Of a DNA stretch of 52,572 nt, positions 25,887-35,751 are shown one piece after another; position 1 is the first letter of the stretch, and each line of letters opens with the position of its first letter. The stretch is from GWB1-38-13 sp964488535 (lineage in GTDB: Bacteria; Patescibacteriota; Microgenomatia; UBA8517). The notes under the pieces are model-generated. The model ran no database searches, was not told the origin of the DNA, and worked only from the letters and a program-made list of their open reading frames with translations. Location of the stretch: contig CAZAUT010000006.1 of NCBI GenBank assembly GCA_964488535.1, positions 1 to 52,572 on the forward strand, given 5' to 3'. The position numbers and the translations under genes were made by a program.

Positions 25887-27425
25887 ATGACAACATTAAT
25901 CAATAAATTCAAAAATATACTTCTCCATAAAGAAATCGGGGTTTTTATTCTTTTCCTTTTCGCAACTTTTTTATCATTAATCATCGTACGCGACGGACAT
26001 AAAACGAGGTTTGTATTGACAAAAGCGGATTACAGAGATTTTGCGGAGGCGATAAGGGGGCAGGATAAATCGTATGATATTAATCACGATGGATCCGTTA
26101 CGGGCGAGGATATAAATTTAATATTGGACAAAAAACCTACCCGCCATCTTGTCTCTTCTTCTCAAAGGAATAACGAAACGGAAATTGACGGTATAGTTTT
26201 GGAAAACACTCTTTCCCTTACGGCCGAAACCGCAACAAGCGGGTATTTGGGTTTGCCTTCAATGCGCGGGATTTCAAGCGATCTGTTTACCGGATCCGTC
26301 ACTTCTTCCTTCTCATTCGAACTTCCGGAAGGGCGCGGCGGAATGATGCCTGCAATATCTTTGAGCTATTCATCCGGTTCTGTTGACGACCAGTATACCG
26401 GTATCCTTACAAAATGGAGAAATGATGCAGAACATCCTTACCAAAGCCAGGCAGGCATTTTCGGGTTGGGATGGTCTTTAAACGGAATATCCTCAATTAT
26501 AAGAAATACACAGGGAACCCTTAACTATGAATCCGACGATACATTTATCATAAATTCCGGAGCCGGATCGGCAAACTTAATACCGGAATCCGGAAATTAC
26601 GGTTGGAACGAGGAGGGTTACAGTATTTGGCGGACAGCACCGAACCTAAAAATGAAAGTTGAACGTGTACAGCATTGCAATACCATTAGTTCGGATCCGG
26701 AAGCATACCCAAATGGCATCAGATTTGTCTGCAGAGCACAATGGACAGCTACCGACGAAAACGGTACAAAATTCACCTTCGGGTATGATGCCGTTGATTA
26801 CTGGCACCGTACAAAAGACCCCGACAACAATTTTCCGGAAGGAGAAGGAAAATCGTGGTTTCCTTTATATAACGATGTTGACGGAAAAATTGAAGGGGCC
26901 TCCGAATGGCTTTTGAACGGCGGAAATATTGACTTTTGGGGAGGGTTGCATTCAACCACAACACGCTGGTTATTGACAAAAACCGAAAGTGTTCTAAGCA
27001 CACCGGCACAACCTCTTAATATCGGATACAAATACAACTTTCAGCTCGGAGAATACTCAAAGGGCGAAGAAACAAAATCATACGTGCGGATATCATATCC
27101 GCTTGCAATAGAATATTTCCCCCACCGTGTTGACTTTTTTGTCGACTATCCCGTGGGAAGGTGGGATTATAAAATTCACCAGGGAGAAAACGCAACTCCC
27201 GACCAACCTCAAACGGCAACATACAGAATAAAAAAAGTACTTATTTCAACAGCCAATCAAGCGATTAGGACTTATATCTTTAACTATAAGTACGGCTATG
27301 ATAGAAACAAACACCCCGACAAAAACAGAAACGGCACCCTTGACTCGGATGAGGTGATTTCGGGACAGGTTATTCATTCTCTTTTGGAATCCATTACTCC
27401 TTACAGCGGAGACAAAAGCCTATGA
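25887..27425 (+). CDS. SpvB-domain protein 2 with dockerin-like motif
   Basis: 512 residues, paralogue of 21907-23439. One membrane helix (about 17-33); dockerin-like loop YDINHDGSVTGEDINLIL near residues 63-80; then from about 135 the SpvB domain: TGSVTSSFSFELPEGRGG, SLSYSSGSVDDQYTG, GIFGLGWSLNGISSIIR, TKFTFGY. Its end, VIHSLLESITPYSGDKSL, is where the SpvB part joins RHS in single-chain relatives. The stop overlaps the ATG of the next RHS gene (ATGA at 27422-27425), so both are made together in equal amounts. A bilobed EF-hand-like DKNRNGTLDSDE occurs near the C-terminus. It likely caps the RHS2 shell from outside the cell membrane (inference). Confidence 0.88.
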   Translation: MTTLINKFKNILLHKEIGVFILFLFATFLSLIIVRDGHKTRFVLTKADYRDFAEAIRGQDKSYDINHDGSVTGEDINLILDKKPTRHLVSSSQRNNETEIDGIVLENTLSLTAETATSGYLGLPSMRGISSDLFTGSVTSSFSFELPEGRGGMMPAISLSYSSGSVDDQYTGILTKWRNDAEHPYQSQAGIFGLGWSLNGISSIIRNTQGTLNYESDDTFIINSGAGSANLIPESGNYGWNEEGYSIWRTAPNLKMKVERVQHCNTISSDPEAYPNGIRFVCRAQWTATDENGTKFTFGYDAVDYWHRTKDPDNNFPEGEGKSWFPLYNDVDGKIEGASEWLLNGGNIDFWGGLHSTTTRWLLTKTESVLSTPAQPLNIGYKYNFQLGEYSKGEETKSYVRISYPLAIEYFPHRVDFFVDYPVGRWDYKIHQGENATPDQPQTATYRIKKVLISTANQAIRTYIFNYKYGYDRNKHPDKNRNGTLDSDEVISGQVIHSLLESITPYSGDKSL

Positions 27426-30400
27426 AAGAAAAAGTATTGAATATTTATACATTATCCCTTTTTCTTGTATCTTTTGTTCTCTTTGCTTCTTTTTATGGAA
27501 GTAAGGAGAATAAAAATCCCAAGAGTTATACAAATAATGTCCTTGGTGTATCAGCCTTGCCCGTTAAGCCTCTGCCTAAGATAAGTTTTTCTTACGGGGA
27601 AAATTGTGATTCTTTCGAAGGAGGGTGTCCGCTTTATTCATTCTATTCACAAGACGTGATTGCCTCGCAGGTAAGAACAGCTAATGATTTTTTTCTAAAA
27701 TCGGTCGAGAATAATCTTAACGGGAAAACCGTTTATGAATATTGGAGCGATGCATACGGAGGACAGGCGCTGGTTGTTAAAACATGCGATGCCGACAAAA
27801 CGGACCATTACAGCAACGAATGTAAAACGGATCACTCATACAATACGCAAAGACACAGAATAAAAAGTGCCACAGTTTATGATGGTATGGGAAATTTCGT
27901 CAAAAACGACTTTAACTTTACCGGAAGCAGTTCTTTCCAGGGTCTTGCATACGTTAGCAGTTACGGCGACTATTGGCTTGAAGGTACAAACTGCTGCGGG
28001 TTAAACAGCGAAGACTATTCCTGCGAAAACCGTACGGACTGCGCATGCCCGGGAGAAGAAGGACCGTCATGTACCACAACAGGAGGGATCGACTGTTATC
28101 AAAACTACTCCTGTTCAAATTGTACCGATTTACGATGGGATGAGTATGGAAGCTGTTGTCAGGATAATTACCCTGTTGATTATACATTGCGTTATTCAAC
28201 AAGCGACGGATCGCGTTCGATTTGTCCCGCCAGTTCACCCTGTTGTCTTTCGGACAATACGAGGTGTTACTCAAATTGCAAGTTAAAAAAGGATAAGCCT
28301 TTTGCAGATTATCAGTTTTTGGGCTATCCGGAAGTCGAAGCGGTAACATATCGGAAAAACAGCACATCGCTTGTATCCTCAAAAAGTAAGAATTTCTTCT
28401 ATCAGGCACTTGAAACCGACACCTGTTTTAAGCCGAGTCCTTTAAAAGGTTTGGTGTATAAACAGATCGATTATTCAGCCGACGACGCATCCAAATGGAT
28501 AGAAAATATAAGCGATTACCGCGTAAGAATCGGCCCAATGTTCGGGGAGACTACAAATTATTCAGCCGGCAGTTTGGCTGATATTTGCCCCGATTACAAT
28601 CCGGAAAGTACGGTAACTTTACTGCTTCCTACCCAAAATATTACCAGAAATATAATCGGCGGTAATGCGACGCTGTGTACAAAGACATCCTCTTCCGAAG
28701 GTACTGACAACCCTTACGCCTTGCCAAAAATTGACGTCAACTGGGGAAAGGTCAGCTGTACCGCTCCTTATAATGATGATACTTCTGACACCGCTGTGTA
28801 TTCATATACGGAATACACAAACGCCCTCGGCGACAACACGGACGAAACACTTTGGATTGCGCCGAAAGTCAAAGAAACCTGGTCATCGGACTATGCCAAC
28901 ATTTCAAAGTTCAACCACACAAAAATATATTACGACGGACAAAGTTTCGGCATATTGTCGGGACCGGGACAAGTTACAAAAAGTGAAATTTACAAAGATG
29001 GCACGATTGCGTCTATCTCAACAACTTCTTACAAAAGCGGTTATCCATGGCTGGTTAGCGAAATCAAGTCAAGCAAACCCAGCCAGAACGATCCGCGTAC
29101 TTTAATAACGACTTCCCTTATTGAATATGAAAACATATTTTCCATGTATCCTACTAAAATTACAAATGCCCTGGGACATGTAACTACTACCGATTACGAC
29201 TTTCTGCCGGTTGCCGATACACATCCCAACAGAGGATGGCAGATGGGTTTACCGATAAAAATTACCGATGCCAATAGCGATACCATAAGTTATGTTTACG
29301 ACGAGTTCGGCAGAAACATCCAAACATATCTCCCCAACCGTGTTCCCGAACAGGGTAATCCAAATTCTTGGAACGATTACTATTACTTCAACGAGGACGA
29401 CCTTGGTGCCGACTGCAGTATAGTAAATCACTGCTTGCCCGGTTTGGGAAAACAACTAGGTAACAAAACAGGTCCGAAATATATGACGTCAAATGCAATG
29501 CGGTATTCAACCGATTCGCTTATTGTCTCCGGAAGCCATACTTATATTGACGGAATCGGACAAAGTGTTCAGACAAGACAGGTTTTTTATAACAATTCAT
29601 GGACAAACGGCGGAATTCCCGTTGACGGTGAAGGTAACCACGATATTATTCAGTCAAATACATACACGGCATCGGGAAGTATCGAATATTCAAGTGACAT
29701 TTACACCGCCGATCCTTACATAAATTTTCAAACCAACAGTTTTGATACAAGAAATTTTATTGACGATCCGCTTATATATGAAACGCGGTATACATATGAC
29801 GGTTTTGGCAGAAACACCGAAATTCTTTACCCCGACGGAAACAAAGAAAAAACGGTTTATGAACTTGACGGGAACCCCCTTAAAACAAAATTCCAGAGTA
29901 AAAATTGTACTGATACTGACTCCGCCACTCTATGTGCGGAAAACGTCTCCATAAGCGACGCTTTTGGTCAAACAATTCGTTTACAAACTCTAACTCAAGA
30001 CGGAAATGTATATGATGTAAACACTGCTTACCATTCGATCCTCGGTCTTCCTCTTGAAGTCAGGGACGACCAGAACATTCTGATATCAAAATTTGTCTAC
30101 GATTCACTCGGACGCAAAACAAAGATGTGGAACATTGATCTTTCCCCCGACATGATTAACGATACAAGCTCATGGAGGTACACTTTCGATCCTGCCGGAA
30201 ATTTAAGAAGCGAAACCAATCCCAACGGTGTAGTAACTGAATATGTTTATGACAATTTGAACCGCATTACAAGCATTAAGACCGGAGGAAATCTTCTCTC
30301 TTCCACAACCTACGACTTTTCAACAGGGTGCAGCAACGGCAAAGGCCGGGTATGTAAAAGCATTGATTATAATCCCGACGTTTCGGCACAAGCTCTTTTG

Positions 30401-32437
30401 ACAACAACGATGAATTATAATGACCGCGGACAGATTTTGTCCACATCAACCGTTACATCAAATCTTCCCGATGAAGAGGTGGACGGTAAAACTTTTTCTA
30501 CAAATTACACCTACGACGAGGGGGGAAGACTTTTGACGACCGGTTTTAACGACAATACTGCGATGAACATCCCCGATGAAACAATAACCAACACCTACAC
30601 AAAACCATACCTCACCAGCGTAACAGGCATATCCTCTTATGGAAAAAACGCCGTTTTTGATAAAAACAGCAGAATGACAAGTTTCAATTATGGAAACGGT
30701 GTCGCACAGTACCATACGTTTAATATCTTGTCAGGAACCCTAACCAGCATGAAGGCGACCTCGTCTTATGGAATTGATCTTATGAATTTAAATTATGACT
30801 ACGATCCTAACGGTACAATAAAGTCTATTGTTGACGGCGTCGATTCATCAAGAACACAAACCTTCACTTATAATTACCTAAATCAAATACAGAAAGTTGA
30901 AGGAGCAATAACGGCTGACTATACATATAGCAACAACCCATCCCTGAATAATATAACCTCCAAAAATGAAGGTGGAAAAGTTGTCTCAATGACTTATGGC
31001 ACATCGAGTGACGGATATTACCACCGCCCGGAATCCGGAACAATTGACGGAAACAACGTAACTTATGTATATGATTCTCTCGGCAATCTGACCTCGGATG
31101 GGCAGTTCGGCTATGAATACGATAAGGCAAATCGGTTGAAAAAAGTAACAAGAGTTGCATTACCCACCCCCACACCCGGGCCAACATCGACGCCAACTCC
31201 GGCGCCATACAAGGTTTTTGTTTCGTCAGCACGTTATCTTGGTAATCTCGGAGGTTTAGCAGGTGCCGATATAAAATGCCAAACTCTCGCCCAAAACGCA
31301 GGATTGGCCGGTATATTCAAAGCCTGGCTTTCTACAACCTCGGTTGACGCAAAAAACAGAATACCGGACAAAACTTATTCTCTCGTTGACGGAACAATTA
31401 TTGCAGACAACAAATCGGATCTTCTCGATTCCAGCATTAAACACGCCATCAATCTCGACGAGAACGGCAATGGGATTAATCTTTATTTCACCGTCCATAC
31501 CGGTACAACTTCTGATGGAACATGGATGGAAAATTCAAATACAACCTGTAATAACTGGGTAGATTCCACGAGCACATTCTACGGTATGCGGGGTGATTAT
31601 CCAAGTTCCGATTACAAGTGGACAGAATTTTCTTCAAGTTATAGGTGCGATTATTCCTCAAGGCTTTATTGTTTCCAAACAGGTTCCGTACCCACACCGA
31701 CGCCTTCACCTACATCAACTCCAGCGCTTCTGCCGACACCCTCCCCCACTTTGGCACCGACAACAATTCCTACTTCTACTCCCATACCTACTCCATCGGT
31801 TTGTATTCCGGAAGTTCTTGAACCAAGAAATATGTCTGTTATACAAACCAGAGATGTTTACACCTCCTGGACGGACGAGTGTTCATCTGCCGTTATTGCC
31901 GGATACCAGGTGGCAATTAGTTCTCTTATATTTAACTACCAAAGCGGTCTTCTTCCTAAAACCAGCAACTTCATTAAAATAAACGGTGAAGAGATTGGTC
32001 TGTCATATCAGGGAAATTACTCATTAAGTGTCAGATCTTGTCTCGATGCAGCCTGTTCGCGAACAGGAAACTGGTCAAACCCGGTAAGTTTTGTCTGGCA
32101 GCCGGCGAAAGGATATGTTTGTGACGACGCAGCGTGGGTCTGCCAGGAAAAAGAATGCTATTACAACTCCGACAGTTTGTGTGTGTTATCCTGTGAGGAA
32201 TGCGACGGAATGCACAAGGAATGCTCTTCCTCGGGAGACGGATGTTTCTACTATTCCGGTGAAGGATATGATATATGTCTTTACGACAATGAGTGCGCAA
32301 TTACCATTCCCACTCCAACTCCCGATCCCGGAAGCTGTGTCTGTAGAAACAACAAGGTGAGAGAAAATAATTGCAGCGCCGGGACATCACCTAAATGTGA
32401 GGAAAATAGTTGTTCGTGCATATATGCAATGCTTTAA
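27422..32437 (+). CDS. Giant exported RHS-repeat protein 2, lacking the core and tip
   Basis: 1671 residues. N-terminal signal or anchor (MKEKVLNIYTLSLFLVSFVLFASF), then the FSYGENCDSFEGGCPLYSF region homologous to RHS1. A Cys-rich insert (CCGLNSEDYSCENRTDCACPG and more) follows, then YD repeats (YDGFGRNTEILYPDG, YDSLGRKTKMW, YDPNGTIKSI, YDKANRLKKV). Near residue 1265-1420 a DUF1554-type lectin-like domain is inserted (FVSSARYLGNLGGLAGADIK ... LYCF), flanked by TPTP linkers. An Fn3-like domain and the Cys-rich piece shared with RHS1 follow. The chain stops at the point where RHS1 continues into its last repeat and RHS core. The missing core is encoded 0.5 kb downstream (32936-34357). It overlaps the SpvB 2 stop by 4 bp. 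Confidence 0.9.
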   Translation: MKEKVLNIYTLSLFLVSFVLFASFYGSKENKNPKSYTNNVLGVSALPVKPLPKISFSYGENCDSFEGGCPLYSFYSQDVIASQVRTANDFFLKSVENNLNGKTVYEYWSDAYGGQALVVKTCDADKTDHYSNECKTDHSYNTQRHRIKSATVYDGMGNFVKNDFNFTGSSSFQGLAYVSSYGDYWLEGTNCCGLNSEDYSCENRTDCACPGEEGPSCTTTGGIDCYQNYSCSNCTDLRWDEYGSCCQDNYPVDYTLRYSTSDGSRSICPASSPCCLSDNTRCYSNCKLKKDKPFADYQFLGYPEVEAVTYRKNSTSLVSSKSKNFFYQALETDTCFKPSPLKGLVYKQIDYSADDASKWIENISDYRVRIGPMFGETTNYSAGSLADICPDYNPESTVTLLLPTQNITRNIIGGNATLCTKTSSSEGTDNPYALPKIDVNWGKVSCTAPYNDDTSDTAVYSYTEYTNALGDNTDETLWIAPKVKETWSSDYANISKFNHTKIYYDGQSFGILSGPGQVTKSEIYKDGTIASISTTSYKSGYPWLVSEIKSSKPSQNDPRTLITTSLIEYENIFSMYPTKITNALGHVTTTDYDFLPVADTHPNRGWQMGLPIKITDANSDTISYVYDEFGRNIQTYLPNRVPEQGNPNSWNDYYYFNEDDLGADCSIVNHCLPGLGKQLGNKTGPKYMTSNAMRYSTDSLIVSGSHTYIDGIGQSVQTRQVFYNNSWTNGGIPVDGEGNHDIIQSNTYTASGSIEYSSDIYTADPYINFQTNSFDTRNFIDDPLIYETRYTYDGFGRNTEILYPDGNKEKTVYELDGNPLKTKFQSKNCTDTDSATLCAENVSISDAFGQTIRLQTLTQDGNVYDVNTAYHSILGLPLEVRDDQNILISKFVYDSLGRKTKMWNIDLSPDMINDTSSWRYTFDPAGNLRSETNPNGVVTEYVYDNLNRITSIKTGGNLLSSTTYDFSTGCSNGKGRVCKSIDYNPDVSAQALLTTTMNYNDRGQILSTSTVTSNLPDEEVDGKTFSTNYTYDEGGRLLTTGFNDNTAMNIPDETITNTYTKPYLTSVTGISSYGKNAVFDKNSRMTSFNYGNGVAQYHTFNILSGTLTSMKATSSYGIDLMNLNYDYDPNGTIKSIVDGVDSSRTQTFTYNYLNQIQKVEGAITADYTYSNNPSLNNITSKNEGGKVVSMTYGTSSDGYYHRPESGTIDGNNVTYVYDSLGNLTSDGQFGYEYDKANRLKKVTRVALPTPTPGPTSTPTPAPYKVFVSSARYLGNLGGLAGADIKCQTLAQNAGLAGIFKAWLSTTSVDAKNRIPDKTYSLVDGTIIADNKSDLLDSSIKHAINLDENGNGINLYFTVHTGTTSDGTWMENSNTTCNNWVDSTSTFYGMRGDYPSSDYKWTEFSSSYRCDYSSRLYCFQTGSVPTPTPSPTSTPALLPTPSPTLAPTTIPTSTPIPTPSVCIPEVLEPRNMSVIQTRDVYTSWTDECSSAVIAGYQVAISSLIFNYQSGLLPKTSNFIKINGEEIGLSYQGNYSLSVRSCLDAACSRTGNWSNPVSFVWQPAKGYVCDDAAWVCQEKECYYNSDSLCVLSCEECDGMHKECSSSGDGCFYYSGEGYDICLYDNECAITIPTPTPDPGSCVCRNNKVRENNCSAGTSPKCEENSCSCIYAML

Positions 32438-32438
32438 T

Positions 32439-32921
32439 ATGAATATTACTGGAAAAAACAAAACCGGAATTATTTTTCTTTTTCTCTTTATTCTTGTCAT
32501 GTCGGCAGGACTGGTCGGAACGCTTTATCTTACACATCAAAATCAGGATATCAGACGCAAGGCTTCTGACTTGAGTCCGACACAATTGCCATTTTATGTA
32601 TCTTTAGATACATCATCCGTTCTCCCCGGAGAATCAGTAATAATTTCCGTTTACGATAACGATTCCAAACAGCTTCCCTATAACGGATATATTTTTGTCA
32701 AATCACGAATATGTATCGAGTCGCAAAACTGTAAATCATACACCGGACAGTATGTTAACAATCAGGGAAAACCCGTTTATTTTTCAAACGGTACGGCAAC
32801 GATTGATATTCCAGTAGACAGCCCCCCACAAACTACCCGTATGCGATTTATCACCACTTACCCGTCCAAAAAACTCGATTGGAGTAACGAAATTACACTT
32901 ACCGTTAATTCCAAACTGTAA
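32439..32921 (+). CDS. Membrane-anchored accessory protein of RHS module 2
   Basis: 160 residues from ATG 32439, one base after the RHS2 stop. The longer frame overlapping RHS2 is not needed. Paralogue of 21416-21904: N-terminal membrane helix (about 9-28), HQNQDIRRKA, LSPTQ, a beta-sandwich-like domain with VLPGESVIISVYDND, GYIFVKSRICIESQNCKSY (two Cys in the same place as the paralogue) and the common C-terminus KKLDWSNEITLTVNS. It lies between the RHS shell gene and the separated RHS core gene, which hints that it could help join these two chains at the surface; this is inferred from position alone. Confidence 0.75.
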   Translation: MNITGKNKTGIIFLFLFILVMSAGLVGTLYLTHQNQDIRRKASDLSPTQLPFYVSLDTSSVLPGESVIISVYDNDSKQLPYNGYIFVKSRICIESQNCKSYTGQYVNNQGKPVYFSNGTATIDIPVDSPPQTTRMRFITTYPSKKLDWSNEITLTVNSKL

Positions 32922-32935
32922 AAGATTATTCGTTA

Positions 32936-34357
32936 ATGAAAAGACTGTCCAAACAATTTAGTAATTTTCTGATCTTCCTTCTTCTTTTCGTCTCCACAGG
33001 ATGTTTCTTTACAGGTTCAAAAGATTTGGTATCTGGTCAGACTACTGAAGGTGTTGAGTTTCTGTATACTGCATCAGGTCAAAGACTGGCAAAACTGGTT
33101 GAAAATGAAGATCATACATACTATCTTCCGGGGGTTGAGGTGACCATTAACGAGGCAGACGGAACAACTTCCTACAGAAGGTATTACACATTTAACGGTG
33201 TCGGGGTGGCTGTAAGAGATAGTGATGGCTTGTCATATAGTCATGGAGATAATCTGGGAAGTGTGTCTCTTTCTACAAACACTTCAGGGGTGGAATTGGG
33301 AGAACAGGTGTATTATCCGTACGGTACAACAAAGACAATTTCAGGGTCCATAAAAGGAGAAAGAAGATATACCGGACAGGTCACAGATGAGAATGTAACA
33401 GGATTTTACTACTACAACGCAAGATACTACTCCCCCGCCATGGGACGGTTTACCCAACCGGATACAATTGACAGCGGACTGAATAGGTATGCCTACGTCG
33501 GAAACAATCCTGTCAATGTAACGGATCCGAGCGGACATGCACCAAGCAAAATAATGCACGATTGGGATGAAAAACCTCACCAATATTGCAGTTTTTCGGA
33601 CCCTGCTTGCGGGCAACAAAATGGTGCAGGTAAAATCCTTGCGTCATTGAGATCTAAAAACGATCTTCTCAAACCATTAAGGGGAAAAACCAGTCAGGTT
33701 TCACAGATCGAAATATCGGACACAGTTCCTTTGACAGGATGGGGGAAAAACGCCGAAAACCTTTATTCTGCATATCGCGATACCCCCGGGTGGTGGAATG
33801 ATTACGAGGTTGATAACTTTACAGCCGAGGATTTCCTGGCATTAATGCTCTCCTATGAATTCGGTCCTCTGGCAGCATATTCAAATAAGAATATTTATGA
33901 CCGCTTGACTTCAGACTTAACGGAAGCAACGGTCCGTTGGCTTTATGGAAAGTGTGAATACGAATCAGGGTCCGTCTGTAATACGGCTACACCAAATTCC
34001 GTTTTTAATTGGGTAGGAGGAGCGTTGGAATCTTTCCAAAGAAGATGGAGGGCGGTTTACCTCGACAGTAACGGATACCTTAGGGAAATGGATCAGGAAA
34101 ATTTGAACCGTGTAACCAAAAATGAAGGTAGGGATTCAGCAATGGCCGAATCGGCTGTTTCTGCTGTGATGAATCCATCCAATACTTCTTGGATTGTAAC
34201 TTCGGGTGCTGACACAAGACTGGCTCCTTATTACTGGGGAAACGGTTCTATGTTTACAAGCTATCCTTCGGACTACCTGTGGAAATTCGGTTCCGGAAAT
34301 TCGGCCTTCTACGTACTCTCAGTTACCCAAAACGCAGCTGCGCACTACGGACGTTAA
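32936..34357 (+). CDS. RHS core plus C-terminal tip as a separate lipoprotein
   Basis: 473 residues. The N-terminus has a lipoprotein signal (FLIFLLLFVSTGC, lipobox STGC with Cys22). Then one RHS repeat (YTASGQRLAKL), the RHS-associated core (GDNLGSVSLSTNTSG, VYYPYGTTKTISG, YYYNARYYSPAMGRFTQPD, NRYAYVGNNPVNVTDPSGH) at about 50-200, and a 270-residue tip unlike that of RHS1. The first residues after the DPSGH motif (KIMHDWDEKPHQYC) do resemble RHS1 (YMHDWDESPASNC). In normal RHS or Tc-C proteins the core is continuous with the shell. Here it corresponds exactly to the part missing from RHS2. No immunity-like gene follows, so the tip may not be toxic, or immunity is elsewhere. No toxin domain is recognised. 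Confidence 0.88.
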   Translation: MKRLSKQFSNFLIFLLLFVSTGCFFTGSKDLVSGQTTEGVEFLYTASGQRLAKLVENEDHTYYLPGVEVTINEADGTTSYRRYYTFNGVGVAVRDSDGLSYSHGDNLGSVSLSTNTSGVELGEQVYYPYGTTKTISGSIKGERRYTGQVTDENVTGFYYYNARYYSPAMGRFTQPDTIDSGLNRYAYVGNNPVNVTDPSGHAPSKIMHDWDEKPHQYCSFSDPACGQQNGAGKILASLRSKNDLLKPLRGKTSQVSQIEISDTVPLTGWGKNAENLYSAYRDTPGWWNDYEVDNFTAEDFLALMLSYEFGPLAAYSNKNIYDRLTSDLTEATVRWLYGKCEYESGSVCNTATPNSVFNWVGGALESFQRRWRAVYLDSNGYLREMDQENLNRVTKNEGRDSAMAESAVSAVMNPSNTSWIVTSGADTRLAPYYWGNGSMFTSYPSDYLWKFGSGNSAFYVLSVTQNAAAHYGR

Positions 34358-34455
34358 CGTTGTAAAACAAATATTTGAAACCCACAAAATCTTACGGGAT
34401 AGATGCCCTATTTATATAAAATAACACCTTAAAATTCCCATACGGTACAAAAAAA

Positions 34456-35559
34456 TTACAATTCTTTCATTATTTCATTGATCTGTTTTAAGAAAGACAC
34501 AACAACCGGAGCTGCCATCAAGGAATTGCTTTCAACACCATTGTCGTCCTTGACAGTCCAGGGTTTTTCAATCGTTTCAATCTTCCCATCCTTAGTTTTT
34601 GTGAACTCAAATTCGGGAGTTATTTCATATCGGTCAAAATACTGGTCTGCTTCCGCCACCGGTACGTGATTGCGTAAAAATATTTTTGGCACGCCATGCA
34701 AAGCGAAGGCTTTTTTCAATATATCCTCATCTTTATTCAAACGCTCTCTGATCGGCTCAATACCTTTGGAATCGCCTTCTTTACCGACCATAACCGCGGT
34801 TTTATACCCGCTGCATTCCTTATTGTCGCACAAAAGCCTGAATTTTCCCGTCTTTTGATCGTAATCTACGATACTTGTGGGCAGAAGTTTAAGATTTCTC
34901 GATAAACTGCATTTAGGGCAAACAACCCTTGTTTTTATACGAGCATCAATCACCGATTCGGGAATGTCGATCAGTACGAATATATCTGGGTCGTCTCTGT
35001 ACGCTATAAGATCACGAAAGTACAAGGAGTACGAGATTTGATCCATGTCGCGGGGCAGACCGTCAATAAAGATCGATTTTCGTTCAAGGCCATCGATATG
35101 CGCTTTTACCAAAGCCAAAATAAATTCGGTTGGAAGAAGTTTTGCCGTCGAGCGCGATAGGTGTGCATCAACTGCTTCATCAAATGAAACATAACCGCGG
35201 TAGAATTTCTTAAGTTTCCCGAATTTCTCCGTCTTCTTAAAATTTACCCAGTCATCGGCTTGGCGTATCAAGTCTCCAACAGAGACAGTTGCAATTTTAT
35301 CCTCGCCAAAAATTTCCGTAATCAGTTTGGAGTAAGTGCCTTTGCCTGACCCTTTTTTACCCAACATGTAGGCGATAAAGGTTTTTCCAGATGACAGATA
35401 CTTTCGAATATTGTTTATCTCCGTACCGGCTTTAGCCTCAAAATACACTTTTCTTCCTTCCGGAGAGTTGATGTCATACTTTCGTGATCCACCCTGCCTT
35501 CCGGCAGGCATACTTTTATCTGTTTTTGTTCCGATTATGGGAAATTCGAGACCAAGCAT
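34456..35559 (-). CDS. Adenylate-kinase-like nucleoside monophosphate kinase
   Basis: 367 residues from ATG 35559; the longer TTG frame to 35586 would begin in the AGGCACTAGGC repeat. Transfers phosphate from ATP to a nucleoside monophosphate. P-loop MLGKKGSGKGTYSKL, NMP-binding VSVGDLIRQ, DGLPRDMDQ in place of the usual DGFPR, a zinc-type LID with CPKC and CDNKEC, and a late Arg motif (RLNKDED). The family is normally 185-220 residues. Here there is an N-terminal extension of about 60 residues and a C-terminal one of about 60. The N-terminal extension contains SMPAGRQGG, encoded by the palindrome CCTGCC-TTCC-GGCAGG (35493-35508), a repeat insert. It may be a specialised paralogue rather than the housekeeping Adk. 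Confidence 0.8.
   Translation of the reverse strand: MLGLEFPIIGTKTDKSMPAGRQGGSRKYDINSPEGRKVYFEAKAGTEINNIRKYLSSGKTFIAYMLGKKGSGKGTYSKLITEIFGEDKIATVSVGDLIRQADDWVNFKKTEKFGKLKKFYRGYVSFDEAVDAHLSRSTAKLLPTEFILALVKAHIDGLERKSIFIDGLPRDMDQISYSLYFRDLIAYRDDPDIFVLIDIPESVIDARIKTRVVCPKCSLSRNLKLLPTSIVDYDQKTGKFRLLCDNKECSGYKTAVMVGKEGDSKGIEPIRERLNKDEDILKKAFALHGVPKIFLRNHVPVAEADQYFDRYEITPEFEFTKTKDGKIETIEKPWTVKDDNGVESNSLMAAPVVVSFLKQINEIMKEL
35493..35508. repeat. Palindromic repeat inserted in a coding region
   Basis: A 6-bp stem (CCTGCC/GGCAGG) with a 4-base loop, in frame within the adenylate-kinase-like gene, encoding MPAGRQGG. It lies in the variable N-terminal extension, so the core fold is not interrupted. Confidence 0.7.
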
Positions 35560-35751
35560 ATTAAGATAGGCACTAGGCATTAGCAACTAGGCACTGGACA
35601 AGCGATAGGCAATAAGCAGAGCTTAACGCTACGCGAAAAGCGACAAGCAACAGATAATTAAGTGATTGAGTGACTTAATTCTTGTTACCTGTTATGTAGT
35701 ATGCATCAAACACCATCTTCATTTCAACCGTTAATTAATTATATAACTGCG
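35560..35751. repeat. Intergenic repeats upstream of the kinase gene
   Basis: It contains AGGCACTAGGCATTAGC-like units (35569-35600), the same family that is found inside argS at 51461-51490, and an AAGCAGAGCTTAACGC segment, followed by TTAAGTGATTGAGTGAC. No gene other than the doubtful small ORF at 35752. Confidence 0.55.

Noticed and set aside
32397..32438. Earlier start of the second accessory protein inside RHS2
   Set aside because: The 14 extra residues overlap RHS2 in another frame; the paralogue starts at the position equivalent to ATG 32439.
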